NCBI GenBank assembly: GCA_030432565.1
Contig: JAUIGV010000018.1
Coordinates: 38,205 to 102,204 of the forward strand
Origin: Verrucomicrobiia bacterium
GTDB lineage: Bacteria > Verrucomicrobiota > Verrucomicrobiia > Verrucomicrobiales > Akkermansiaceae
Length of the DNA: 64,000 nt
Direction of reading: 5' to 3'
Of this stretch, positions 55,019-63,711 are shown in pieces (position 1 is the first letter of the stretch; every line of letters starts with the position of its first letter). The position numbers were made by a program, and so were the translations under genes. A model generated the notes under the pieces. It saw nothing but the letters and a program-made list of their open reading frames with translations, did no database searches and was not told the origin of the DNA.

Positions 55019-55411
55019 GTGAAAGAGAAGGGTGTATTGGTTATCATTGCGGTCGCGCATCAGGAATTGCGTCACAGTCTGCGTCGATTGATTGGGGATT
55101 GCTTTGATCACATGATCTTTGCGGACGATTACAAAAGTCTTGTCGATACCCTCGCTGTGACCAGCGCCGGGTTGATCATCGCCGAATTGTCGTTGCCGAC
55201 CGACCATGCTTTCAACGTCCTTCGGGCAATCCGCGGGGACAATGTCACCGTCCCGATGATCGCAATCGGAGATTACGACGAACCCGAAGCCTACGAAGAG
55301 GCCCAGGCCATGGGTGCGACGGCCTTCGTTCTCCGGACCCGGTTGAGCGATGAGATCCTCCCTGCCATCGAACAGACTCTGACAAATGCCCGGACTCAAA
55401 GCGGCGAATAA
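55019..55411 (+). CDS. Stand-alone atypical (pseudo) receiver-domain protein
   Basis: 130 residues, GTG start fixed by the +31 spacing after repeat copy C. The fold follows a CheY-like receiver: VLVIIAVAHQELRHSLRRLI, then LIIAELSLPTDHAFNVLRAI, VPMIAIGDYDEPEA and AFVLRTRLSDEILPAI, read in pieces. Key phosphorylation residues are replaced: the acidic pair is Ala-Val, the acceptor Asp is Glu56, and the conserved Lys is Arg. It therefore probably does not take part in normal phosphotransfer, and the Glu could mimic a phosphorylated state. No output domain. It is encoded 42 bp before the sulfatase operon and may modulate its regulation. Confidence 0.75.
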   Translation: MKEKGVLVIIAVAHQELRHSLRRLIGDCFDHMIFADDYKSLVDTLAVTSAGLIIAELSLPTDHAFNVLRAIRGDNVTVPMIAIGDYDEPEAYEEAQAMGATAFVLRTRLSDEILPAIEQTLTNARTQSGE

Positions 55412-55453
55412 TTCTTCAACCAGCACCAACTCTTAACAATAAGACCAGACAAA

Positions 55454-57061
55454 ATGAAAAAATACCTAATGACAACCCTGGCTGCAGCCAGCTCCCTTTT
55501 GATTGGGACGGCTGCGGCACAAGAGAAAAAGAAACCGAACATCCTGGTGATCTGGGGTGACGACATCGGCACCTGGAACATCAGCCACAATAATCGTGGC
55601 ATGATGGGTTACAAGACGCCCAACATTGACCGCATCGCCAAGGAAGGCGTGGGCTTCACCGACTACTATGGCCAACAGAGTTGCACCGCCGGTCGCGCTG
55701 CCTTCATCAGCGGTTCCGTCCCGGTTCGCTCGGGCATGACCAAGGTCGGCCTTCCGGGCGCCAAGGAAGGCTGGCAGACAACTGACTGCACCATGGCCAC
55801 GGTCCTCAAGGGGCAGGGCTACGCCACCGGCCAATTCGGTAAGAATCATCAGGGTGATCTCAACACGCACCTGCCGACCAATCACGGCTTTGATGAGTTC
55901 TTCGGAAACCTCTACCACCTCAACGCCGAGGAGGAGCCCGAGAACGAGGATTATCCCCGTGAGATGGTAATGAAGAATGGCAGGACGTTCCTGGAGAACT
56001 TCGGTCCTCGCGGGGTGCTGCATTGCAAAGCGAGCGACAAGGACGATCCTACTGTGCATCCCCGCTGGGGACGGGTGGGCAAACAATCCATCAAGGACAC
56101 CGGCCTGCTCACCAAGAAGCGGATGGAAACCGTGGACGATGAGACCCTCGCGGCCGCCAAGGAGTTCATCACCCGCCAACACAAGGCCGGCAAGCCCTTC
56201 TTCTGCTGGTGGAACGGAACCCGCATGCACTTCCGCACTTACGTGAAGGAAGAGCTGCGCGGCATTTCCGGCCAGGACGAATACAGCGATGGCATGGTCG
56301 AGCACGACCTGCACGTGGGCCAGCTCCTCAAGCTGCTCGACGATCTTGGCATCGCCGACAATACCATCGTCCAGTATTCCACCGACAACGGTCCGCACTA
56401 CAACACCTGGCCCGACGCCGGTACCATGCCCTTCCGCGGTGAGAAAAACTCAAACTGGGAGGGCGCCTTCCGCGTTCCTTGCTTCGTCCGGTGGCCTGGA
56501 AAATTCCCGGCTGACATCACGCTGAATGGAATCGTGTCCCATGAGGACTGGCTCCCTACCTTCGCTGCTGCAGCTGGCAATCCGGAGATCAAGGAGCAAC
56601 TCAAGAAAGGGACGACGATCAACGGCCGCAAGTATCGGAACTATGTGGACGGCTACAACATGCTCGACTACCTAAGCGGAAAGTCCAAGGAGTCGCCCCG
56701 CAACGAGTTTTGGTACGCTGACGACGAAGGCCAGTTCATGGCTGCCCGATATCAGGACTGGAAGCTCGTCTTCAAGGTGAACCGCGCCAAAACCATGGCC
56801 CTCTGGCGTGAGCCCTTCGTTGAATTGCGGACCCCGCTCCTGTTCAACCTCCGTCGTGACCCCTTCGAGCGAGCTCAAGAGAATTCCAACACCTACAACG
56901 ACTGGTGGATGGACCGCACTGGATTCATCTTTCCTCCGGTCGCAGGGCTGCTCGGACAGTTCATCATGACGATGGAGGAGTATCCGCCGAGCCAGAGACC
57001 CGGTTCCTGGAATGTTGGCAAAATGATGGAGCAGCTGCAAAGCGGAGCGGGCAGCAAGTAG
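55454..57061 (+). CDS. Arylsulfatase (CTAGR-type formylglycine site), exported
   Basis: 535 residues, signal peptide MKKYLMTTLAAASSLLIG. Sulfatase motifs: IWGDDIGTW (Asp36-Asp37), formylglycine site CTAGR from Cys77, where Ala replaces the usual Pro at +2, ATGQFGKNHQGD, and YSTDNGPHY. The C-x-A-x-R variant is an accepted substrate of formylglycine-generating enzyme, and such an enzyme is encoded directly downstream. It is full length, with a C-terminal region (GQFIMTMEEYPPSQRPGSW) typical of this arylsulfatase subfamily. First gene of the 55.4-62.9 kb series; substrate probably a sulfate ester taken up through the nearby porin. Confidence 0.94.
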   Translation: MKKYLMTTLAAASSLLIGTAAAQEKKKPNILVIWGDDIGTWNISHNNRGMMGYKTPNIDRIAKEGVGFTDYYGQQSCTAGRAAFISGSVPVRSGMTKVGLPGAKEGWQTTDCTMATVLKGQGYATGQFGKNHQGDLNTHLPTNHGFDEFFGNLYHLNAEEEPENEDYPREMVMKNGRTFLENFGPRGVLHCKASDKDDPTVHPRWGRVGKQSIKDTGLLTKKRMETVDDETLAAAKEFITRQHKAGKPFFCWWNGTRMHFRTYVKEELRGISGQDEYSDGMVEHDLHVGQLLKLLDDLGIADNTIVQYSTDNGPHYNTWPDAGTMPFRGEKNSNWEGAFRVPCFVRWPGKFPADITLNGIVSHEDWLPTFAAAAGNPEIKEQLKKGTTINGRKYRNYVDGYNMLDYLSGKSKESPRNEFWYADDEGQFMAARYQDWKLVFKVNRAKTMALWREPFVELRTPLLFNLRRDPFERAQENSNTYNDWWMDRTGFIFPPVAGLLGQFIMTMEEYPPSQRPGSWNVGKMMEQLQSGAGSK

Positions 57062-57076
57062 GCCATCTGATTCGCG

Positions 57077-57109
57077 CCCCTGCTCGTGGGAACGTTCCGC
57101 GGGCAGGGG
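57077..57109 (+). other. Strong hairpin between sulfatase and formylglycine-generating enzyme genes
   Basis: CCCCTGC (57077-57083) pairs with GCAGGGG (57103-57109), and the inside (GGAACGTTCC) is itself palindromic, so an almost continuous stem forms. No T run follows, so it is not a classic terminator. It may act as a processing or stability element that sets sulfatase above downstream expression. Confidence 0.5.
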
Positions 57110-57129
57110 TATATCACTTCCCCCAACAA

Positions 57130-58173
57130 ATGAAACTTCAACCCTTGAGCATCGCGGGCGTCATCCTCATGGCGACGTTGCATTGCGACGGCTTCGCTAG
57201 CGCGCCCGAGGGGATGGTATGGATTCCCGGTGGGGAGTTTGAGATGGGCTCGGGGGAAAAGGAAAAACTTGCCCATCCGGTCGAGCAACCCGCTCACCAG
57301 GTTTCGGTATCCGGATTCTGGATGGATGCCACCGAAGTGACCAACGCCCAGTTTGGAAAGTTCGTCAAAGCCACCGGCTATGTCACACTGGCGGAGAAGG
57401 ACATCGACTGGGAGGTGCTCAAGAAACAGGTGCCTCCCGGGACTCCGAAGCCATCGGTCGAACAGCTGAAGGCCGGTTCGATGGTCTTCACTCCTCCCGA
57501 GAACGCCGTGCCCTTAAACAACATCCGCGGCTGGTGGTCGTGGGTGACCGGCGCCAATTGGCGCCATCCCGAAGGACCTGGGAGCGATCTCAAAGGGCGA
57601 GAGGATCATCCGGTGGTGCACGTCGCTTGGGAAGACGCAACGGCTTATGCCAAGTGGGCCGGCAAGCGTTTGCCGACCGAGGCCGAGTGGGAATTCGCCG
57701 CCCGCGGCGGCTTGAAAGCAGCGACCTTTACCTGGGGGAACGAACCACTATCCGAGGAGAAGCCGCAGGCCAATATTTGGCAAGGCGACTTCCCCCACAA
57801 GAATTCCAAAGCCGACGGCTACCTGCGCACAGCACCGGTGAAGTCCTATCCCAAAAATGGCTACGGACTCCACGATATGTCGGGCAACGTCTGGGAATGG
57901 TGCGCCGACTGGTGGCGTGTCGACCTCTACCGCCACCGCGCCGTCAAGGGCGATCCGGTCGTCGATCCGAAGGGGCCTCCCAACCACATTGACCCTCGCA
58001 ATCCACACGAAAAGCAGCGTGTCACTCGAGGAGGATCGTTCCTCTGCCACGATTGCTACTGCGCAGCTTACCGCCCGGCCGGTCGGCGCGGAACTGCCTT
58101 CGACACCGGGATGTCCCACATCGGATTTCGCTGTGTGAAGGACAAACCGATTAAAGCGAAGGGCAACAATTAG
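57130..58173 (+). CDS. Formylglycine-generating enzyme (SUMF1 family), exported
   Basis: 347 residues from ATG 57130, with signal peptide MKLQPLSIAGVILMATLHCDG. Core motifs: MVWIPGGEFEMGS, WMDATEVTNAQFGKFVKATGY (read in pieces), HPVVHVAWEDATAYAKWAG, RLPTEAEWEFAARGG and MSGNVWEWCADWW. The active-site segment GGSFLCHDCYCAAYR has Cys306 and Cys311, five residues apart as in authentic enzymes that oxidise sulfatase cysteine to formylglycine. Many SUMF1-like proteins lack these cysteines, so this copy is probably catalytic. A copper-dependent periplasmic reaction on the sulfatase 68 bp upstream is the simplest role; it may also mature the other three sulfatases. Confidence 0.93.
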   Translation: MKLQPLSIAGVILMATLHCDGFASAPEGMVWIPGGEFEMGSGEKEKLAHPVEQPAHQVSVSGFWMDATEVTNAQFGKFVKATGYVTLAEKDIDWEVLKKQVPPGTPKPSVEQLKAGSMVFTPPENAVPLNNIRGWWSWVTGANWRHPEGPGSDLKGREDHPVVHVAWEDATAYAKWAGKRLPTEAEWEFAARGGLKAATFTWGNEPLSEEKPQANIWQGDFPHKNSKADGYLRTAPVKSYPKNGYGLHDMSGNVWEWCADWWRVDLYRHRAVKGDPVVDPKGPPNHIDPRNPHEKQRVTRGGSFLCHDCYCAAYRPAGRRGTAFDTGMSHIGFRCVKDKPIKAKGNN

Positions 58174-58209
58174 AACAAAACCTCTTAAAATGAATCAGGC
58201 AACAAAACT

Positions 58210-59463
58210 ATGAAAGACAGCAAGCAATCACCATACATCCCCGCAGTAATCTTCGCCGCTTCGCTCCTGCTCGGGAGCGGGGTCTCGTCCGCCCAGGATT
58301 CGGAGGTTCTGCCAGATGTTCAGTACCATGCCTACAAAGTGGTCCATCACATGACCGCCGTGATCGAACACATGGAAAAGTTCGGGTTCAACGAATGGGA
58401 TAATCCGCCCATAGCTGACCATCGCTTCTTTGTGATCACCCCCGCATTGGATCACTTCTATAGCAAAGCCCTCACGGACGTGCGCTGGGGGCCGGTCGTT
58501 GTTGATACCCCGGCCAAGGACGATCGCTATTCCAGCTTTCAGGTTTTTGACATGGAGCATCATTCTGTGTTCGAGAAGGTCATCAACAAAGAGGGCGAGC
58601 GCTTCGTCGTCGTTCATGAAGACTATAAGGGCCCGATTCCTGAGGGGACCGTCATCAAGGTGAACTGCAATTTCCCCTTCTTGTTCATGCGGACCCAGTC
58701 ATTCGCGTTCAATGAGGACAAACTGGCCAACACGATCCGCCGTTCGGCCCGTATTCATGGTGTTTGGGAGATGCCCAATCTCCCGAAAAAAGACGACACG
58801 AAAGCGGTCGTGCAATGGGTCATCGACAACTCCAACCAATATGAGCAGACCGAAGCATTCATGAAGGAAGCTGCCAAGACCTACTCGATGGCCATGCACA
58901 AGCAGACCTTCGAGAACATCAAAGTCTTTCTTTCCTCAGGGGGCATTAGCGGCAACAAGGGTGGTTTCGAAGCGGTCGATGATCCAGCCGGCGGCACGAT
59001 GCTCGTTCGGGCAGCCTGCTGCCTGATGGGACACTTGGGCTTCCCTGTCCATCATGCCTACTATCAGCAGATCCCGATGAACCGTCAGGGGAAACTGCTT
59101 TCCGGCGCGAAGCCGTTCGTGATGACACTCCCCTACGATCCGGGTGTGGATCTCTTCTGGTCGATCACCCGCTATGGTGCCGACACCTTCCTTCCTCTCG
59201 ATCCGGCCGATCTGGGCGGCAACAATATTCAGGCATACAACGCATTCAACACCAAGCCCGATTCTCAGGGCAACGTCACGTTCACCTTCAGCAAGGAGGA
59301 TCCAAAAGACGGCAGCTATTGGATGCCCGTTACGGATGCCGGCTACTACATCATCGCCCGCTACTACGGCCCGACAAAAACGCTCAATGGCAATACCGCA
59401 GTGGATATCCTCTACAAAGGAACTCCCCTCGAAAAGAAATTCACGGCCGTACAATTCAAATAG
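58210..59463 (+). CDS. DUF1254/DUF1214-type exported protein (first of two)
   Basis: 417 residues with signal peptide (PYIPAVIFAASLLLGSGVS). DUF1254-like segments in the first half: NPPIADHRFFVITPALDHFYS and VVDTPAKDDRYSSFQVFDMEH, read in pieces. The C-terminal DUF1214 part has FTFSKEDPKDGSYWMPV and YYIIARYYGPTKTLNG. These paired beta-rich domains are common in marine bacteria; no reaction is known. The gene sits 36 bp after the formylglycine-generating enzyme and 9 bp before a second, distinct DUF1254 gene, so the two products may work together, as tandem DUF1254 genes often occur. Role in handling the desulfated product is inference. Confidence 0.87.
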   Translation: MKDSKQSPYIPAVIFAASLLLGSGVSSAQDSEVLPDVQYHAYKVVHHMTAVIEHMEKFGFNEWDNPPIADHRFFVITPALDHFYSKALTDVRWGPVVVDTPAKDDRYSSFQVFDMEHHSVFEKVINKEGERFVVVHEDYKGPIPEGTVIKVNCNFPFLFMRTQSFAFNEDKLANTIRRSARIHGVWEMPNLPKKDDTKAVVQWVIDNSNQYEQTEAFMKEAAKTYSMAMHKQTFENIKVFLSSGGISGNKGGFEAVDDPAGGTMLVRAACCLMGHLGFPVHHAYYQQIPMNRQGKLLSGAKPFVMTLPYDPGVDLFWSITRYGADTFLPLDPADLGGNNIQAYNAFNTKPDSQGNVTFTFSKEDPKDGSYWMPVTDAGYYIIARYYGPTKTLNGNTAVDILYKGTPLEKKFTAVQFK

Positions 59464-59472
59464 AGAAAAAGA

Positions 59473-60954
59473 ATGAAAAAGAAAACAACACCGATCATCG
59501 CTTGCCTGCTGCTGATAGCGGGAAGCGGGTTCGCCCAGGACAACTACCCCGACACAACGGCCAAGGCTGACTCTCCCATCGGCACCCTGGAGTATAAGGG
59601 AGGTTTTCCCACCCAGGCCACGATCGATAAAGCTTTCGATCAACTGGACCGGCAGCGGGCAACCCAGGCTTATCTTGAGTTCATGCCGATGACCTCGGTG
59701 AACGCAATCTTTGAGAGCCATATCCGGGACAACGGCATGGCTGCCGGCGATGTCGGCGTCTACACCGAGCAGGGTGCAGGAAAGGCGTCGACGATTGGTC
59801 TGACCTACAACACCGAGAGCATCTACGCCTCGGCCTTTGCGGATCTCAAGAAAGACGGGCCTGTTGTTGTTGAGGTCCCGCCCAATGTGCTGGGGATTGT
59901 CGACGACGGATGGCAGAGATGGCTGACCGACCTGGGCAATGCCGGTCGGGACAAGGGAAAAGGCGGCAAATACCTCCTCCTTCCTCCCGGCTACGAGGGC
60001 GAAGTCCCTGACGGCTATTTCGTGGTCGAGTGCCCCACCTACCGAAACTGGATCATGGTGCGTGGTTTCGTTCAGGACACCGGGACCGGCGAGGATTCCC
60101 TGAAGTATTACGCGAAGACGTTCAGGATCTACTCCTTGGAGAAAGGCCCGAGGAAAGACGTCAAGTATGTGAGCCTCAGCCATGTGAAAGGGGACACGAC
60201 TCATCCAAGAGATGTCAGCTACTTCGATCTCCTTGATCAGATTGTGCAGACTGAGCCGGCCTCGGCCTTTACACCATACGAGCTCGGTCTACTGAAGGCG
60301 CTTGGTATCGAGCAGGGCAAGAAGTTCGCTCCAGACGCAAGGATGAAGAAGCTCCTGGCAGAGGGCGTCCAGATCGGCGAAGCCATTGCCAAAGCCAATG
60401 CCTACGCGAATCGCCTGGATGGGGTGCGCATCTATGACGACCGCAAGTATGAGTATCTCTTTTTGGGCGGGCGCCACGATTTCATGTCAGGTGATGCCCT
60501 GTGGATCGACGCGAGAACCCTGTACCACTACGAAGCCATCGTAGTCACCCCTGCCATGGCTGCCAAAATGGTGGGGGTTGGTTCCCAGTATCTGGCCTGT
60601 TATCGCGATTCGAATGACGAATTCCTGATGGGAGATCACGTCTATCAGCTGACACTTCCAAAGAACATTCCCGCGAAGAATTTCTGGTCGGTCACGGTGT
60701 ATCACCCCGATACGCGGTCGTTGCTCCAGAACGGTCAGGACAAACCCAGCGTCAGCACTTATGACAAACCGGATGTCAACCCGGATGGGACGACGACGAT
60801 CTGGTTTGCTCCGGAAGCCCCCGAAGGCAAGGAAAAGAACTGGGTCAAAACCATCCCCGGCGAGGGCTGGGAAATCCTGATTCGACTCTACGGCCCCCTG
60901 GAACCCTTCTTTGATCAGACCTGGAGGCCGGATGACATCAAGAAGGTCAAGTGA
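59473..60954 (+). CDS. DUF1254/DUF1214-type exported protein (second of two)
   Basis: 493 residues, signal peptide MKKKTTPIIACLLLIAGSGFA. Typical features: AYLEFMPMTSVNAIFESHIRD, ASAFADLKKDGPVVVEVPPN and GYFVVECPTYRNWIMVRGF (each read in part); C-terminal DUF1214 region NFWSVTVYHPDTRSLLQNG and WEILIRLYGPLEPFFDQTW. Only distantly similar to the preceding DUF1254 protein, so this is not a recent duplication. Nine-base spacing to the upstream gene implies strict co-expression. Probably periplasmic; activity unknown. Confidence 0.88.
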   Translation: MKKKTTPIIACLLLIAGSGFAQDNYPDTTAKADSPIGTLEYKGGFPTQATIDKAFDQLDRQRATQAYLEFMPMTSVNAIFESHIRDNGMAAGDVGVYTEQGAGKASTIGLTYNTESIYASAFADLKKDGPVVVEVPPNVLGIVDDGWQRWLTDLGNAGRDKGKGGKYLLLPPGYEGEVPDGYFVVECPTYRNWIMVRGFVQDTGTGEDSLKYYAKTFRIYSLEKGPRKDVKYVSLSHVKGDTTHPRDVSYFDLLDQIVQTEPASAFTPYELGLLKALGIEQGKKFAPDARMKKLLAEGVQIGEAIAKANAYANRLDGVRIYDDRKYEYLFLGGRHDFMSGDALWIDARTLYHYEAIVVTPAMAAKMVGVGSQYLACYRDSNDEFLMGDHVYQLTLPKNIPAKNFWSVTVYHPDTRSLLQNGQDKPSVSTYDKPDVNPDGTTTIWFAPEAPEGKEKNWVKTIPGEGWEILIRLYGPLEPFFDQTWRPDDIKKVK

Positions 60955-60995
60955 TCCAACTCTCCGGATCCTCAACACGACAATCAAATGAAATA

Positions 60996-61181
60996 ATGAA
61001 AGTGACTCTTCTTCTGGCCACTTTGGCGGTCTTCGGTACCTCATGTGTTTCCAATGAACAATTTGAGGAGCGCATGGATAGGCGATCCCGGGGGTATGAA
61101 AAGGTGCAGGAGCGTCGGGAGATCCGATTGGACGAAAGACAGGAGCGGACTGATGCCTGGTTTGACCGGGCTATGAATTGA
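60996..61181 (+). CDS. Small lipoprotein, unknown function
   Basis: 61 residues: MKVTLLLATLAVFGTSC is a signal with lipobox ending at Cys17. The rest is a highly charged helix (EERMDRRSRGYEKVQERRE, DERQERTDAWFDRAMN) that could form a coiled coil. It lies 41 bp after the second DUF1254 gene and 44 bp before the membrane-protein gene, in line with membership in the operon. A membrane-tethered helical spacer is plausible but unproven. Confidence 0.7.
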   Translation: MKVTLLLATLAVFGTSCVSNEQFEERMDRRSRGYEKVQERREIRLDERQERTDAWFDRAMN

Positions 61182-61225
61182 TACGGACCTCCGGATGCTG
61201 GCTTGGGTCTTAATAGTTGAGAATA

Positions 61226-61996
61226 ATGTTTGAATCATCAGCCATGGATTCCATCCCGCTTTGGCTCATCGCGGTGATGCTCGTCGTGGTGCTATCGGTG
61301 GTGATCGAATTGGGTTTTCAACTGGGCAAGCGCATTGCCAGCGAAAAAGGGCTATCCAAACACCCTGTCGAGGCTGCTATTTCCACAGCCTTGCTGGGGC
61401 TGCTGACGTTTATGACGGCCTTCACTTTCAATACTGCGGTCTCCCGTTACGTAAAGCTTCGCTCGCTTGGCATTGCCGATGCCAACCTTGCCCAAAGTCT
61501 CTACCTGACAGCTGACTATCTCCAGGAGGAGGAGGTGCCCAAAGCCAAGTCCTTGATTCGGGAGTATCTCGAAGTGCGGTCCAAGGCGATCATCAAACAA
61601 GATTCAGAACAAATTCAAGCTGCCATCACGCGGTCGAGTGACATTCAACAAGTACTTTGGCGGATCGGCGTGAAGGACGGGTCACCACAGGTTCGTCTCT
61701 ACAGCATCGCCCTGACCAAGCTGATCGAGAACGATGCGACCCGGCAGACGACGGCACTCGCCAACCGCTTGCCGGTGATTATCTGGTTTTCACTCGGGTC
61801 CCTTTCAGCCCTGTCGATGGTCTTGTTGGGGATGAGTTCCGGACTGCACGGGCGCAGGAGCCGCTTGGTAGCGACCGTCTTTATCGCGGCCTATTCCCTC
61901 GTGATTGTCCTCATCGTCGATCTTGATCGACCGCTTCGGACGCTATTCAAAATGGGCGATCCGGCCGCCGAGCGGGCGCTGTCGCTGATGAATTAA
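61226..61996 (+). CDS. Bestrophin-like (DUF4239-type) integral membrane protein
   Basis: 256 residues from ATG 61226 (alternatives at 61217 TTG and 61244 ATG). Two N-terminal helices (LWLIAVMLVVVLSVVIELGF and ISTALLGLLTFMTAFTFNTAV, read in part) are followed by a cytoplasmic helical region with RLRSLGIADANLAQ-like spacing. Two C-terminal helices follow (PVIIWFSLGSLSALSMVLLG, RLVATVFIAAYSLVIVLIVD). This 2+2 arrangement and the DLDRP motif are typical of DUF4239, related to bestrophin anion channels. An anion channel would fit a locus that releases sulfate, but this is inference. Confidence 0.8.
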   Translation: MFESSAMDSIPLWLIAVMLVVVLSVVIELGFQLGKRIASEKGLSKHPVEAAISTALLGLLTFMTAFTFNTAVSRYVKLRSLGIADANLAQSLYLTADYLQEEEVPKAKSLIREYLEVRSKAIIKQDSEQIQAAITRSSDIQQVLWRIGVKDGSPQVRLYSIALTKLIENDATRQTTALANRLPVIIWFSLGSLSALSMVLLGMSSGLHGRRSRLVATVFIAAYSLVIVLIVDLDRPLRTLFKMGDPAAERALSLMN

Positions 61997-62079
61997 CCAA
62001 GAATTTTCCAGCTGCGATTTCAGGTCTTGAGAGCAGTCAATGTAGGACAAGATCAATCTCAAACTAAAAAACGATAACA

Positions 62080-62859
62080 ATGAAAAACACACTAGTTAGA
62101 ACAATGGTGCTGGGGATGACGATAGCCCCGCTTTATGCCGGGGACGCCGATGCCTTTGCCCCCTTGACGATTCCTTCCACCGAAAGTGGTGACGATTGGG
62201 AATTTATGTTTAGCCCCTATGGGTGGGCGGCCGGGCTCGATGGTACCGTCGGAGTAGGAAGCGTGACTGCCGATGTGGACCTCTCATTCAGTGATATTGT
62301 AGATGATCTGGAGATCGGTGCGATGGGGCAATTTGAAGCCCGGAAAGGTCGCTGGGCTTTTCTTTTCGACGGACTGTGGCTGAAGCTCGAATCCGGGGCC
62401 GACACGCGGGGACCTCTCTACGGAGGAGCCGCTGTCGACGTTGAAGAACTCCGCCTTTCGGGTTTGCTTTCCTATCGGATTCTTGAGGGGGGCACGACAC
62501 TCGATCTATTGGCGGGAGCCAGCTATTTTTCAATCGAAACTGATCTTGAACTGCTTCCTGGAAATCGTGCCGGCAGGACTATCGGAACGTCAGCCGATTG
62601 GGTTGATCCGGTGGTGGGATTCCATCTGCGTCACAAACTTTCCGAGAAGTGGTTTACCATGCTTCGAGGTGAAATTGGGGGATTCGGGGCAGGGTCAGAT
62701 CTTACCTGGCAGGCCATGGGAGGGGTAGGTTATCGCACGAGTGGATCCAGCTCGATTTTTCTGGGATATCGGCATCTCGCCATCGATTATTCGAAAGATA
62801 ATTTCGTTTTTGATACCGAGACTTCGGGATTCATTGTGGGAATGAACTTCTCATTCTAG
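62080..62859 (+). CDS. Outer-membrane beta-barrel protein
   Basis: 259 residues; signal peptide MKNTLVRTMVLGMTIAPLYAG. The mature chain is a series of amphipathic strands: WEFMFSPYGWAAGLDGTVG, MGQFEARKGRWAFLFDGLWL, LSGLLSYRILEGGTTLDLLAG (read in part) and SSIFLGYRHLAIDYS, finishing with FIVGMNFSF and terminal Phe, the signal recognised for barrel insertion. About eight to ten strands fit a small OmpA/OmpW-size barrel. Last gene of the plus-strand series; 83 bp after the bestrophin-like gene. It may add a pore for substrate or product. Confidence 0.85.
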   Translation: MKNTLVRTMVLGMTIAPLYAGDADAFAPLTIPSTESGDDWEFMFSPYGWAAGLDGTVGVGSVTADVDLSFSDIVDDLEIGAMGQFEARKGRWAFLFDGLWLKLESGADTRGPLYGGAAVDVEELRLSGLLSYRILEGGTTLDLLAGASYFSIETDLELLPGNRAGRTIGTSADWVDPVVGFHLRHKLSEKWFTMLRGEIGGFGAGSDLTWQAMGGVGYRTSGSSSIFLGYRHLAIDYSKDNFVFDTETSGFIVGMNFSF

Positions 62860-62966
62860 TTCGCGGCTCCGGCCCGTTCTCGTTGCAGCCATTCCGAGAC
62901 TTTAAATTGGTTTTGGGAGTGCCTGCCACGAATGGGGAGGGGGGATTTTGAAAACCAATAGTAGTG

Positions 62967-63711
62967 ATGCCAATCTACGAGCCGACAAGAGAGCGCCACT
63001 TGTCGAGGATCGACGAAGAGGAGCCCCGACAAGAATGGGACAAGGATCCGGTCAAGAGGTGGAGATGTTTTTCAGGAACCGGATAGGCGCTGATCCGTGA
63101 AACTTGTCAAAAGTTTGGCGTCGACCTGCCCGGAGCAGTCATTGATGAATTACAGAATCACCCGACGCGTCCGGTTGTTGTTTATCTGAATGGTCTCTTG
63201 TTTGTCAGTTCCCAGGTGAAAAGGGGTGGGCAGTATCGACCGCGGGATAATCATTTGCAATCAATCTACAATCTTGTCGTTTCATGATTCAATCGAGGGA
63301 GCTGAGACAGTAGCCCGGATCTTCCAGTCCGACCGATGCCTTCAATGGTCAGGTTCCGGTGGCTATTTTTTTAAGTTGATGGATGGAGAGAAAGACATCT
63401 TTTTTCAAGCCCGGCTGGATTTGGACAGAGGGTTCAAGTCGGTCGAACGGTTGAAGGGCCGTATCAATGGTCTCAATCAATTCCAGCTTGCCCAAGCCGA
63501 CGAGACAACCAACCGAAGGTTGAACATTCTGACCATACTCTCGGCGATCTATCTTCCTCCTACCTGAATTGCAGGAATCTACGGAATAAATTTTGAAGAT
63601 ATTCCGATTGTGGGAATGTCCCATGGTTACTCCGTCGTGATGGCGTTAATGATTTCTTTGGTGTTGGGGCAAGTCGACTTTTTTACAAGAGGGGATGGTT
63701 CAAGTAGGTGA
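62967..63711 (+). pseudogene. CorA/ZntB-like divalent-cation transporter pseudogene
   Basis: A decayed gene can be followed through two frames. From ATG 62967 (MPIYEPTRERHLSRIDEEE) the frame hits TAG at 63084. It then continues as ALIRETCQKFGVDLPGAV and HPTRPVVVYLNGLLFVSS, like the CorA N-terminal domain (HPxxRPxxxxYxxxLFxV), to TGA 63285. A +1 frame carries the C-terminal half (ETTNRRLNILTILSAIYLPP), stopped by TGA at 63565, then IAGIYGINFEDIP and a final membrane helix to TGA 63709. The selectivity motif GMN reads GIN. About 150 residues of the middle appear missing. Not functional. Confidence 0.78.

Noticed and set aside
55466..56398. 310-codon open frame antisense to the arylsulfatase
   Set aside because: Codon-bias shadow; the plus strand carries all sulfatase motifs.
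58936..60204. 422-codon open frame antisense to the two DUF1254 genes
   Set aside because: It spans the junction of two genuine genes on the other strand, has no motif and no ribosome site.
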